This document shows positions 16,036-23,783 of a stretch of 51,155 bases of DNA, piece by piece (position 1 is the stretch's first letter; each line of letters starts with the position of its first letter). The stretch spans positions 1 through 51,155 of the forward strand of contig NZ_FOUY01000041.1 of NCBI RefSeq assembly GCF_900115005.1, written 5' to 3'. Made by a program: the position numbers and the translations under genes. The notes beneath the pieces are model-generated. The model made no database searches. It was not told the origin of the DNA and worked only from the letters and a program-made list of their open reading frames with translations. Origin of the DNA: Pseudonocardia ammonioxydans. GTDB lineage: Bacteria; Actinomycetota; Actinomycetes; Mycobacteriales; Pseudonocardiaceae.

Positions 16036-17322
16036 TTGCTCAAGACCGAGATCAACGAGCTGCTGACCCAGACCGGTCCCGGCACCCCCATGGGGGAGCT
16101 CTTCCGGCAGTACTGGATCCCGGCCCTGCTGGCCGAGGAGCTGCCCGAGAACGACTCTCCGCCGGTGCGGGTGAAGCTCCTCTCCGAGCGCATGCTCGCC
16201 TTCCGGGACAGCGAGGGCCGCTACGGCCTGATCGACGAGTTCTGCGCCCACCGCGGCGCCTCGCTGTGGTTCGGCCGCAACGAGGAGGGCGGGCTGCGCT
16301 GCGCCTACCACGGCTGGAAGTACGACGTGACTGGCCAGGCCGTCGAGGTCCCCTCCGAGCCGGAGAACAGCAACTTCTGCGCCCACGTGAAGCTGCGCAG
16401 CTACCCGCTGGTCAAGATCGGGGACGTGCTGTGGACCCACATGGGGGCCCCGGACGAGCGCCCGCCGCTGCCGGAGTTCGAGTTCGCGCAGGTGGAGCCC
16501 GAGCAGACCTACATCTCCAAGCGCTGGCAGGAGAGCAACTGGCTGCAGGCCTTCGAGGGCGGCATCGACTCCAGCCACGTGTCCTGGCTGCACTCGGGCG
16601 GCCTGAAGAGCGACCCGCTGTTCAAGGGCGCCAAGGGCAACGAGTACAATATGAACGACCTGCGGCCGTTCTTCGAGGTGGCCGACGCCGAGGGCGGGCT
16701 GTTCGTCGGCGCCCGGCGCAACGCCGAGGAGGACTCCTACTACTGGCGGATCACGCCGTGGGTGATGCCCAGCTTCACCCTGGTGCCCCCGCGCGGTGAC
16801 CACCCGGTGCACGGCCACTGGTGGATCCCGATCGACGACCACAACTGCTGGGCCTACTCCTTCGACTACCACCCGACCCGGCCGCTGACCGAGACAGAGG
16901 TGGCGGCGATGCGCGCCGGGCACGGCGTGCACAGCGAGAACATCCCCGGCACCTACCGGCCGGTCGCCAACAAGGACAACGACTACCTGATGGACCGCGA
17001 GGCCCAGCGCCGCGGCGAGTACTTCTCCGGGGTCAAGGGGATCGCGATCCAGGACTCCTCGCTGCAGGAGAGCATGGGCCCGATCGTCGACCGCTCCAAG
17101 GAGCGGCTGGTCTCCGCGGACGCCGGGATCATCAAGGCCCGGCAGAAGCTGCGGAAGGCGGCGTTGGCGCTGCAGAAGGACGGCACCGTGCCGCCCGGCG
17201 TCGACCCGGCCCACCACCGCGTCCGGTCCGCCGCCGTGGTGCTGCCGCGCGACGCCGCGTTCATCGAGTCCAGCCAGGACGCGCTGACCGCGGAGCCCGG
17301 CAAGCCGCACGCCTCCGTCTGA
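16036..17322 (+). CDS. Rieske oxygenase, phthalate 4,5-dioxygenase/LigXa-like
   Basis: This 428-residue alpha-only oxygenase binds a Rieske cluster through C70-x-H72 and C89-x2-H92 (CAHRG, CAYHGWK). A mononuclear iron would be held by H181 and H186 in GIDSSHVSWLH. The family includes phthalate 4,5-dioxygenase and aromatic O-demethylases, so it may hydroxylate a ring or remove a methyl group. The start is a TTG, chosen because AAAGGAGG at 16022-16029 fits and no better codon exists. It forms a system with the preceding ferredoxin and reductase. Confidence 0.9.
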   Translation: MLKTEINELLTQTGPGTPMGELFRQYWIPALLAEELPENDSPPVRVKLLSERMLAFRDSEGRYGLIDEFCAHRGASLWFGRNEEGGLRCAYHGWKYDVTGQAVEVPSEPENSNFCAHVKLRSYPLVKIGDVLWTHMGAPDERPPLPEFEFAQVEPEQTYISKRWQESNWLQAFEGGIDSSHVSWLHSGGLKSDPLFKGAKGNEYNMNDLRPFFEVADAEGGLFVGARRNAEEDSYYWRITPWVMPSFTLVPPRGDHPVHGHWWIPIDDHNCWAYSFDYHPTRPLTETEVAAMRAGHGVHSENIPGTYRPVANKDNDYLMDREAQRRGEYFSGVKGIAIQDSSLQESMGPIVDRSKERLVSADAGIIKARQKLRKAALALQKDGTVPPGVDPAHHRVRSAAVVLPRDAAFIESSQDALTAEPGKPHASV

Positions 17323-17339
17323 GACGACACGGCCCCGAT

Positions 17340-17840
17340 ATGACCATGGTCCCCATTCTGCAGAACAGCTGCGCCCGGGCCACCTCGCTGGAGGAGGCCC
17401 GGTACCGCATCGACATCCCGATCGAGGGCAGGCGCGGTGCCCGCGTCGTCGCGTTGGACGACGGCGCGGCCACCCTCGTCCGCAGGCTCGCCAGGGAGCC
17501 GTGGAACGCGGCGCGCTTCTACACCCTGCCCGCCCAGGAGCCGGGCGAGCCGGGCACCTGGCTGCACCGCACCAGCGGCAGCTCGACGCCGCTGGCGGAC
17601 GAGCTGGCGGAGGGGGACGTCGTCGTCATGATCGCCACCCGGAACGACGCCTCCGCGGCGGCGGTCGAGACTCTCGGCCGGGCCGCCGCCGAGCGGGGCA
17701 TCATGACCGCCGCGGTGGCCCTGGGCCGCCAGGAGGGGATGACGAACGCCGTGCGGGCGCTGCGCCCGTACGCCCGAGTGCTGCTGGTCAACGGCGAGGA
17801 GTCCGACGTCGCCGAGCTGCTCACCGCGATCCGCTCCTAA
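17340..17840 (+). CDS. Uncharacterised 166-aa protein in the Rieske oxygenase operon
   Basis: I do not recognise this protein. It has no signal peptide or membrane segment. Its C-terminal half (DVVVMIATRNDAS, RGIMTAAVALG, ARVLLVNGEESDVAELLTAI) alternates beta strands and helices like a small Rossmann-type or flavodoxin-like domain. It begins 18 bp after the oxygenase stop and ends 20 bp before the PanB-like gene, so it is co-transcribed with them. A binding, sensory or accessory role is possible but not supported by any motif. Confidence 0.75.
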   Translation: MTMVPILQNSCARATSLEEARYRIDIPIEGRRGARVVALDDGAATLVRRLAREPWNAARFYTLPAQEPGEPGTWLHRTSGSSTPLADELAEGDVVVMIATRNDASAAAVETLGRAAAERGIMTAAVALGRQEGMTNAVRALRPYARVLLVNGEESDVAELLTAIRS

Positions 17841-17860
17841 GGAGCCTGAGGAGGCTTGCC

Positions 17861-18667
17861 GTGACCACCCTGCCCGAGCTGGCTGCGATGAAGCGCGCGG
17901 GACGCAAGAGCGTGTGCGTCGTCGCGTGGGACTACCAGATGGCCCGGATCGCCGACCGGGTCGGCGTGGACGTGGTGTCCGTCGGCGACACCGTCGGGAT
18001 CAACCTGTGGGGTCAGCCGAACCCCCTGGAGATCACAATGGAGCAGATGCTGGTGGTCGCCCAGGCCGTCCGGCGCGGCGTCTCGGGGGCCCTACTGTCC
18101 TGCGACTTCCCGTTCGGACCGTTGCAGGAGGGCCCCCGCGAGGCCGTGCGCGCGGCGATCCGGCTGGTCAAGGAGGCCGGGGTGGACGTGGTGAAGCTCG
18201 ATGGCGCCGCGGACCACCTCGGCGCGGTGAGCGCGGTGCGCGACGCCGGCATCCCGGTGTTCGCGCAGTTCGGGATCACCCCGCAGACTGCGCTGCGCTA
18301 CGGCGTGACCTACAGCGCCACCCCGGGGAGGGAGACCGAGGTGCCGCCGGAGATGCGCGACAAGCTGGTGGCCGAGGCCAAGGCGCTCGAGGCCGCGGGC
18401 GCGTCCCTGCTCAACTTCACTAACTCCGGGCCCGTGGTGGGCCCGGCGGTGGTGGACGCGGTGTCCATCCCGGTGCTGGGTGGACACGGCGGCGGACCGT
18501 GGCTGGACGGGCGGATCCGGATGGCGACGGCGGCGATCGGCTACGCCGCCTCGGGCATCGACGACCCGCCCGACACCTACGCTAACGTCGCCCGGATCAG
18601 CTACGACGCGCTCACCGCCTACGCCGACGACGTCCGGTCCGGCCGCCAGATCCGCGGGGGCCGCTGA
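17861..18667 (+). CDS. PanB-like aldolase (ketopantoate hydroxymethyltransferase superfamily)
   Basis: This 268-residue TIM-barrel protein resembles 3-methyl-2-oxobutanoate hydroxymethyltransferase: DVVSVGDTVGINLWG, CDFPFGPLQEGP (compare DMPFGS with its metal-binding aspartate in PanB), VVKLDGAADH and PVFAQFGITPQ. True PanB makes pantothenate, but this copy is embedded in an aromatic catabolic operon and its active-site loops differ. An aldol or retro-aldol step on a ring-cleavage product is more likely. The GTG at 17861 follows a GAGGAGG-like site. Confidence 0.75.
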   Translation: MTTLPELAAMKRAGRKSVCVVAWDYQMARIADRVGVDVVSVGDTVGINLWGQPNPLEITMEQMLVVAQAVRRGVSGALLSCDFPFGPLQEGPREAVRAAIRLVKEAGVDVVKLDGAADHLGAVSAVRDAGIPVFAQFGITPQTALRYGVTYSATPGRETEVPPEMRDKLVAEAKALEAAGASLLNFTNSGPVVGPAVVDAVSIPVLGGHGGGPWLDGRIRMATAAIGYAASGIDDPPDTYANVARISYDALTAYADDVRSGRQIRGGR

Positions 18668-18668
18668 C

Positions 18669-19523
18669 GTGCCGACCACCGTGATCGACGGGCTGGCCAC
18701 CCGCTACGAGGTGCGCGGCGAGGGCTTCCCGCTGCTGCTGTTCTCCCCCGGCGGCTTCGACGCCACGCTGGACAACTGGGCCACGCACGGCGTCTACCGG
18801 CGCACGGGGCTGGTGGACCGGCTGGCCGAGCGCTACCGGTGTATCGTGTTCGACCGCCGCGAGGCCGGGGAGTCCGGGGGCAGGGTCGAGCGGGTGACCT
18901 GGGCGGACTACGCCGCGCAGGGCCACAGGCTGCTCGACCACCTAGGCGTGGAGCGGGCGGCGCTGCTCGGCGGGTGCGTGGGCTGCTCGGTGGCCACCGC
19001 CTTCGCGGTGGCGCATCCGGAGCGCACCGCGGGCATGGTGCTCTACTCCCCCGCGGGCGGCGCGGTCTACCGGATGACGCAGCACCGCCGGTTCGCCGAG
19101 CACGCCGCGTTCGTCGCCGCGCAGGGGCTCGCCGCCGTCGTCGACCGGGCGAAGAACACCGTGTCCGGGTTCAACGGCGACCCCGCCGTGGGCCCGTGGG
19201 CGCCGGTGCTGCGCACCGACCCCGCCTTCGCCCAGGCCTACGCCGCGCTGGACCCCGAGCACTACCGGACCGTGCTCGACGGGCTGGTCCGCACGATGTT
19301 CGACCGCGACAGCGTGCCGGGCCCCGAGCCGGAGGACCTGCTCACCCTGGGGGTGCCCGCGCTGGTGGTGCCGGGCCAGGACCGCTCGCACGCCCGCTCC
19401 GCGGCGTGGTTCCTGCACGAGTGCCTGCCCGGTTCCGAGCTGTGGGACGCCCCGGTGGCCGAGCAGACCGCCGAGACCGCTCCCGCCCGCGTGCTGGCCT
19501 TCCTCGACGGGCTGCGGTACTGA
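18669..19523 (+). CDS. Alpha/beta hydrolase with cysteine in the nucleophile elbow
   Basis: This 284-residue protein has the alpha/beta-hydrolase fold (LLLFSPGG, CIVFDRREAGESGG, HPERTAGMVLYSPAG). The nucleophile elbow reads GGCVG, with C103 where serine is usual. VVPGQDRSH could supply the acid residue, but no histidine follows FLHECLP, so the catalytic histidine normally found near the C-terminus is not in its standard place. It may act like dienelactone hydrolase with a Cys nucleophile, or be non-hydrolytic. The GTG at 18669 comes 1 base after the PanB-like stop. Confidence 0.78.
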   Translation: MPTTVIDGLATRYEVRGEGFPLLLFSPGGFDATLDNWATHGVYRRTGLVDRLAERYRCIVFDRREAGESGGRVERVTWADYAAQGHRLLDHLGVERAALLGGCVGCSVATAFAVAHPERTAGMVLYSPAGGAVYRMTQHRRFAEHAAFVAAQGLAAVVDRAKNTVSGFNGDPAVGPWAPVLRTDPAFAQAYAALDPEHYRTVLDGLVRTMFDRDSVPGPEPEDLLTLGVPALVVPGQDRSHARSAAWFLHECLPGSELWDAPVAEQTAETAPARVLAFLDGLRY

Positions 19524-19559
19524 GGGGCTACGGTACTCGCGGCACCTCAGGAGCTCCCC

Positions 19560-20504
19560 ATGCCCGACTACGGCCACGACCTGCTCTTCGGCGCGTTCGT
19601 CACCCCGTCGGCGACCGGCGTCGCCCACACCCTCGCGGTGACGGCCGCGGCCGACCGGGCGGGACTGGACCTGGTGACCTACCAGGACCATCCCTACCAG
19701 GCCGCGTTCCTCGACACCTGGACGCTGATGGCCTACGCCGCCGCCCGCACCGAGCGGGTGCACCTGGCGGGCAACGTGCTCAACCTGCCGCTGCGGCCCC
19801 GGCGGTGCTGGCGAAGTCCATCGCGTCGCTCGACATCCTCTCCGGCGGCCGGGTCGAGCTCGGTCTCGGGGCGGGGGCCTTCTGGGACGCCATCGAGGCC
19901 GCCGGGGGCAGGCGGCTGACCGCGGGCCAGTCGGTGCGCGCGCTGAGCGAGAGCATCGACCTCATCCGCGCGGTCTGGGACGTCGACGCTCCCGGGCCGC
20001 TCCGCCACGACGGCGAGTTCCACCGAGTGTACGGCCTGCGCCGCGGGCCGCAGCACGCGCACCGGGTCGGCATCTGGCTCGGCGCCTACCGGCCGCGGAT
20101 GCTCGAGCTGACCGGCGCGAAGGCCGACGGCTGGCTGCCTCGCTGGACAACCTGCCGGGCGGGGTGGCAGCGATGCCCGGGCTCAACGCGCGCATCGACG
20201 ACGCCGCGCACGCCGCGGGCCGGTCTCCCCGGGCGGTCCGCAGGCTGCTGAACACGATGCGCGTCGGGTTCCCGGCGACGAACCGGGGCCTGCTGAACGG
20301 CCCGGCGGCCGAGCAGATCGCCGATCTGGCCCTGGGCCACGGGATCAGCGGGATCGGCGGGATCGGCGGGATCGGCGTCGGCGGGACGAACCGACCTTGG
20401 AGCGGATCGGCGCCGAGGCCGCGCGCGAGCTCATCGCCCGGGAGCGCCGACCCCCGGCACCGTCCGGTCCGCCAGGAGCGACTCCCCCCGGTCCAGTGCC
20501 ATGA
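19560..20504 (+). pseudogene. Luciferase-like flavin monooxygenase, broken by three frameshifts
   Basis: The start (HDLLFGAFVTPSA) and the continuing pieces LAKSIASLDILSGGRVELGLGAGAFWDA, VGIWLGAYRPRMLEL and LNARIDDAAHAAGRSP are typical of the bacterial luciferase/F420 or FMN monooxygenase family. Frame is lost near 19800 (one C missing from CCCCC), near 20140 (one C missing from CCC) and near 20390. A fourfold 9-base repeat (20341-20376) inserts extra GIG units. Restoring frame takes the protein to a TGA at 20502-20504. As sequenced it is inactive. Confidence 0.8.
20341..20376 (+). repeat. 9-base tandem repeat in the luciferase-like pseudogene
   Basis: Four units of gggatcrgc (20341-20376) encode repeated GIS/GIG triplets where homologues have a short GISGF-like stretch. 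The expansion is in frame and sits just before the third frameshift. Confidence 0.85.
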
Positions 20505-20922
20505 TCATGGCGACCCGGTCCGCGTGCCGCCCCCCGCGGAACCGGGTCGCCAACCACACGTCACAGATCCGCTCCGCCGCGTCCGCCGCGATCACCTTCG
20601 CGCCCATGACCAGCACGTTCGCGTCGTTGTTGCCCCGGGCGACCTCGGCGACGAAGGTGTCGTGGCACAGCGCGGCCCGGATCCCGCGGATCTTGTTGCA
20701 GGCCATCTGCTCGCCGCTGCCGCTGCCGCCCAGCACGATCGCGAAGTCGGCGGCCCCAGCGAGCACCTGCGCGCACACGTCCTCGCAGAGCAGGGGGTAG
20801 TCCACGATCTCCTCGGCGTGCACCCCCCGGTCGTCGACCTCGTGGCCGCGCGCGGTGAGCCACGCGCCCACCTGCGCCTTCATCGGCAGCGCGTTGTGGT
20901 CGGCGACCACCGCGATCCGCAT
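20431..20922 (-). CDS. RpiB/LacAB-family sugar-phosphate isomerase homologue
   Basis: This 163-residue protein matches RpiB: MRIAVVADHNALPMK, the phosphate-binding loop GGSGSGEQMACNK, RAALCHDTFVAEVARGNNDANVL and the C-terminal FRGGRHADRV. The catalytic cysteine of E. coli RpiB (CGTG) is replaced by GGSG with a following Glu, as in mycobacterial RpiB. Located between oxygenase and decarboxylase genes, it probably isomerises a hydroxy-keto acid rather than ribose phosphate; that is inference. Its 3' end overlaps the convergent luciferase-like pseudogene by 74 bp. Confidence 0.82.
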   Translation of the reverse strand: MRIAVVADHNALPMKAQVGAWLTARGHEVDDRGVHAEEIVDYPLLCEDVCAQVLAGAADFAIVLGGSGSGEQMACNKIRGIRAALCHDTFVAEVARGNNDANVLVMGAKVIAADAAERICDVWLATRFRGGRHADRVAMIMALDRGESLLADRTVPGVGAPGR

Positions 20923-20925
20923 GCC

Positions 20926-21864
20926 TCAGCCCTCCAGCCCGTGGGTGCCCTTGGCGAACAGCGTGTCCAGGTCGGGCCGGTCGTCGAGGATGTGCTGGGC
21001 GAGCGCGTGGTCGAGCAGCTTCTCCAGCACCGCCCGGTTGGGCTCCAGCCCGTACGGCAGCGGGTCGCGCCCGGTCACCTCGGCCACCCGGGCGTTGGTC
21101 CGGTCCGCGGCGGTGGGCTCGGTGACCCCGCCCGCCCGCAGCGCGTCGACGTACTCGGTCTTGGCCCGGGAGAACGCCGCGAAGAGGTCCTCGGCGAGGC
21201 CGGGGTGCGCGTCGAGCAGCTCGTCCCGGACCACGACGAGGTGGTTGACCGGGTGGAACCCGTCCCGGCGCAGCGCGGCCACGCCCGCCTCGAACGGGTC
21301 CGGGATCAGCGGCCGGACCCCCGGTCCCTTCAGGTCCGCGCCGATCACCGCGGCGAGCTCGCCCGCCGCGAGCAGCTCGCCCAGGTCCCCGCCCGCGGGC
21401 TCGACGTTCGGCGGCGGCACGAACTCCGCGACGTGCTCGTCCCCGGACAGCGCCCAGGTCACCGCGTCGAGGTCGACGCCGTACTCGTCGGCCAGCACGC
21501 CCCGCGCCCAGACGCCGGTGGTGACCGTGTACCCCCGGCTCACCCCGACCCGCCGCCCGACGAGATCCTCGGGGCGGAGCCCGGAGTCCGCCGCCACCTG
21601 GATCGCCTGGTGGTGGAAGCCTCGGACCAGGAACACCGGCAGCGCGGTGAACCGCGCCCCGTGCGCCTTGGCGGCGAGGTAGGTGGTCACGGAGAGCTCG
21701 CAGACGTCGAACTCCAGCCCGCGCACCATCCGGCGGAACGCCTGGACCAGCGGGGAGACCTCGACGAACTCCAGCCGCGCGTGAGCCGGGGCGATCGTGC
21801 CCTCCTTCAGGGCCAGGTTCGCGCCCTGGGTGCGCGTGACGGTCCGCAGCCGCAGCTCGGGCAT
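20926..21864 (-). CDS. 4,5-dihydroxyphthalate decarboxylase-like protein (PBP2 fold)
   Basis: This 312-residue protein lacks a signal peptide although it has the type 2 periplasmic-binding-protein fold, as in 4,5-dihydroxyphthalate decarboxylase (Pht5 type). Typical elements are FDVCELSVTTYLAAKAHG, LPVFLVRGFHHQAIQV, DLVGRRVGVSRGYTVTTGVW and NHLVVVRDELL. It would remove a carboxyl group from a dihydroxylated aromatic dicarboxylate or a related ring acid. It starts at the ATG at 21862-21864 and is followed 3 bp later by the RpiB-like gene. Its promoter region is shared with the divergent dehydrogenase. Confidence 0.82.
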   Translation of the reverse strand: MPELRLRTVTRTQGANLALKEGTIAPAHARLEFVEVSPLVQAFRRMVRGLEFDVCELSVTTYLAAKAHGARFTALPVFLVRGFHHQAIQVAADSGLRPEDLVGRRVGVSRGYTVTTGVWARGVLADEYGVDLDAVTWALSGDEHVAEFVPPPNVEPAGGDLGELLAAGELAAVIGADLKGPGVRPLIPDPFEAGVAALRRDGFHPVNHLVVVRDELLDAHPGLAEDLFAAFSRAKTEYVDALRAGGVTEPTAADRTNARVAEVTGRDPLPYGLEPNRAVLEKLLDHALAQHILDDRPDLDTLFAKGTHGLEG

Positions 21865-21923
21865 GGGGTTCCCCTTCCCCGACGGGACCGCCCCTGGCCC
21901 CGCCGACCAGCGCAGACTAGCAT

Positions 21924-21941
21924 TGGTCATACACCAGACCA
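21924..21941. promoter_or_regulatory. Operator candidate in the divergent decarboxylase/dehydrogenase promoter
   Basis: TGGTCATACACCAGACCA is the second copy of the motif seen at 14374-14391. It contains the perfect inverted repeat TGGTCATACACCA (TGGT-N5-ACCA). It lies 22 bp upstream of the dehydrogenase ATG and 59 bp upstream of the decarboxylase ATG, so one regulator could control both directions. Confidence 0.6.
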
Positions 21942-21963
21942 TACTGCCGACGAGAGGACCGCG

Positions 21964-23082
21964 ATGGCTGAGGACGTACTCGCCGCCGTGCGCACCGGGC
22001 CCGGCCGGACCGAGCTGCGCAGCTTTGCCCTGCCGGAAGTGCCCACCGACGGCGCCCTGCTGAAGGTCGAGGTCGCTGGCATCTGCGGGACCGACGTGAA
22101 GATGTACGCGAAGCCGCCGTTCGCCGATCCGGTGATCATGGGCCACGAGAACGTCGGCGTGATCGCGGACGCCGGCCCGGAGTTCCTGCGCCGCCACGGG
22201 CTCGCCGTGGGCGACCGGGTGTTCGTGGAGCACTACGTGGGCTGCTTCCACTGCGAGTGGTGCCACGCCGGGGAGTACCGCCACTGCGAGAACACCGACT
22301 GGCGCACCAACCCCGACGCGCGCCGCTACGGCTACACCTCCGCGGACAACCCGTACCACCTGTGGGGCGGGTTCGCGCAGTACCTATACCTGCCGTGGAA
22401 CGCGGTCCTGCACAAGGTGCCCGACGGGGTGTCCGCCGAGCTCGCGGGCCTGGTCACCCCGCTGTCGAACGGGATCGAGTGGGCGCTGAACGCAGGCGGC
22501 GTCGGCTACGACTCGACCGTGCTGATCCAGGGCCCCGGCCAGCAGGGGCTCTCCCAGGTCGTCGCGTGCAAGCAGGCGGGCGCCTCGACGATCATCGTCA
22601 CCGGCACCACCCGGGACGCCGCCCGGCTGAAGCTGGCCAAGGACCTGGGCGCGGACCACGTGGTGGACGTGTTGACCGAGGACGCGCTCACCGCCGTGCG
22701 GGACCTGACCGGCGGCACGGGCGTGGACGTGGTGCTGGACTGCACCGCGGGGGCGGGCACCGCGCCGGTGCTGCTCGGCGTGGACGCGCTCAAGCGGCGC
22801 GAGGGCGTGATGGTGGTGCAGGGCGAGCTGGCCGCGTTCCCGGACTTCCCACTGAAGAAGCTCACCGAGAAGGCGATCACCCTGCGCAGCGCGCGCGGGC
22901 ACGGCTACCGGTCCTGCGAGCTGGCGCTGCACCAGCTGGCCTCCGGGCGCTTCCCGCTCGAGCGGCTAGCCACCCACACCTTCACCCTCGACCAGGTGGA
23001 CCGGGCCATCCGCGCGGTCGGCGGCGAGGTCGAGGAGGACGTCGTGCACGTGTCCCTGCTGCCGTGGGCGGGTGTGTCGTGA
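21964..23082 (+). CDS. Zinc-dependent alcohol dehydrogenase (MDR family)
   Basis: This 372-residue medium-chain dehydrogenase has the catalytic zinc region EVAGICGTDVKMY and MGHENVGVI, a structural-zinc-like cluster CFHCEWCHAGEYRHC, and a Rossmann motif GPGQQGLSQVVACKQAG. The ATG at 21964 follows GAGAGGA. It resembles threonine/sorbitol-type enzymes, so it should oxidise a hydroxyl on a polar intermediate. It is the first gene of an operon with a LigK-like aldolase and LigJ, linked by GTG starts that overlap the previous stop. Confidence 0.88.
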   Translation: MAEDVLAAVRTGPGRTELRSFALPEVPTDGALLKVEVAGICGTDVKMYAKPPFADPVIMGHENVGVIADAGPEFLRRHGLAVGDRVFVEHYVGCFHCEWCHAGEYRHCENTDWRTNPDARRYGYTSADNPYHLWGGFAQYLYLPWNAVLHKVPDGVSAELAGLVTPLSNGIEWALNAGGVGYDSTVLIQGPGQQGLSQVVACKQAGASTIIVTGTTRDAARLKLAKDLGADHVVDVLTEDALTAVRDLTGGTGVDVVLDCTAGAGTAPVLLGVDALKRREGVMVVQGELAAFPDFPLKKLTEKAITLRSARGHGYRSCELALHQLASGRFPLERLATHTFTLDQVDRAIRAVGGEVEEDVVHVSLLPWAGVS

Positions 23083-23783
23083 GCGGGAACGTGGTGGTGC
23101 GCAACCCGCCGCGCGCCGACGAGGCCGCGGTCAAGGAGCTGGCCCGGTTCGGGGTCGCGACCGTGCACGAGGCGCAGGGCCGCACCGGGCTGCTCGCCCC
23201 GCGGCTGCGGCCGATCTACCCCGGCGCGCACGTCGCCGGGACCGCGGTCACCGTGAGCATCCCGCCCGGGGACAACTGGATGATCCACGTGGCCGTGGAG
23301 CAGTGCCGGGCTGGGGACGTGCTGGTCGTGGCCCCCACCACCCGGTCCGACGCGGGCTACTTCGGCGAGCTGCTGGCCACCGCGCTGGCCACCCGCGGGG
23401 TCCTGGGCCTGGTGATCGACGCGGGTTGCCGGGACGTCCGCGAGCTCACCGAGATGGGCTTCCCGGTCTGGTCCCGGTGCGTGTCGGCGTTCGGCACGGT
23501 CAAGGAGACCCTCGGCAGCGTCAACGTGCCGGTGGCCTGCGCCGGGCAGCTGGTGCGGCCCGGGGACGCGATCGTCGCCGACGACGACGGCGTGGTCGTC
23601 GTCCCCCGTGCGGAGGTCGCCGCCGTGGCCGCGGCGTCCGCGGCCAGGGAGGAGAAGGAGGCCGTGACCAGGGAGAACTACCGACAGGGCAGGCTCGGGC
23701 TGGACCTGCAGGACATGCGGGAGCGGCTGGCGGCCAAGGGGCTGCGCTATGTCGACCACGCCGACCACGGGGAGGACGCGTGA
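23079..23783 (+). CDS. ligK: 4-carboxy-4-hydroxy-2-oxoadipate aldolase-like (RraA/HMG aldolase family)
   Basis: This 234-residue protein belongs to the RraA-like class II aldolases that cleave 4-carboxy-4-hydroxy-2-oxoadipate to pyruvate and oxaloacetate. The signature GLVIDAGCRDVREL with the catalytic Arg-Asp pair, the upstream FGELLATALATRGVLG, and the metal/pyruvate-binding DDDGVVVVPR are present. It directly precedes a LigJ homologue, the enzyme that makes its substrate in the protocatechuate 4,5-cleavage and gallate pathways. The GTG start overlaps the dehydrogenase stop. Confidence 0.88.
   Translation: MSGNVVVRNPPRADEAAVKELARFGVATVHEAQGRTGLLAPRLRPIYPGAHVAGTAVTVSIPPGDNWMIHVAVEQCRAGDVLVVAPTTRSDAGYFGELLATALATRGVLGLVIDAGCRDVRELTEMGFPVWSRCVSAFGTVKETLGSVNVPVACAGQLVRPGDAIVADDDGVVVVPRAEVAAVAAASAAREEKEAVTRENYRQGRLGLDLQDMRERLAAKGLRYVDHADHGEDA

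Noticed and set aside
20164..23082. A 972-residue open frame running into the alcohol dehydrogenase
   Set aside because: The first ~600 residues are antisense to the RpiB-like and decarboxylase genes and have no recognisable domain; the real start is the ATG at 21964 with a good ribosome site.
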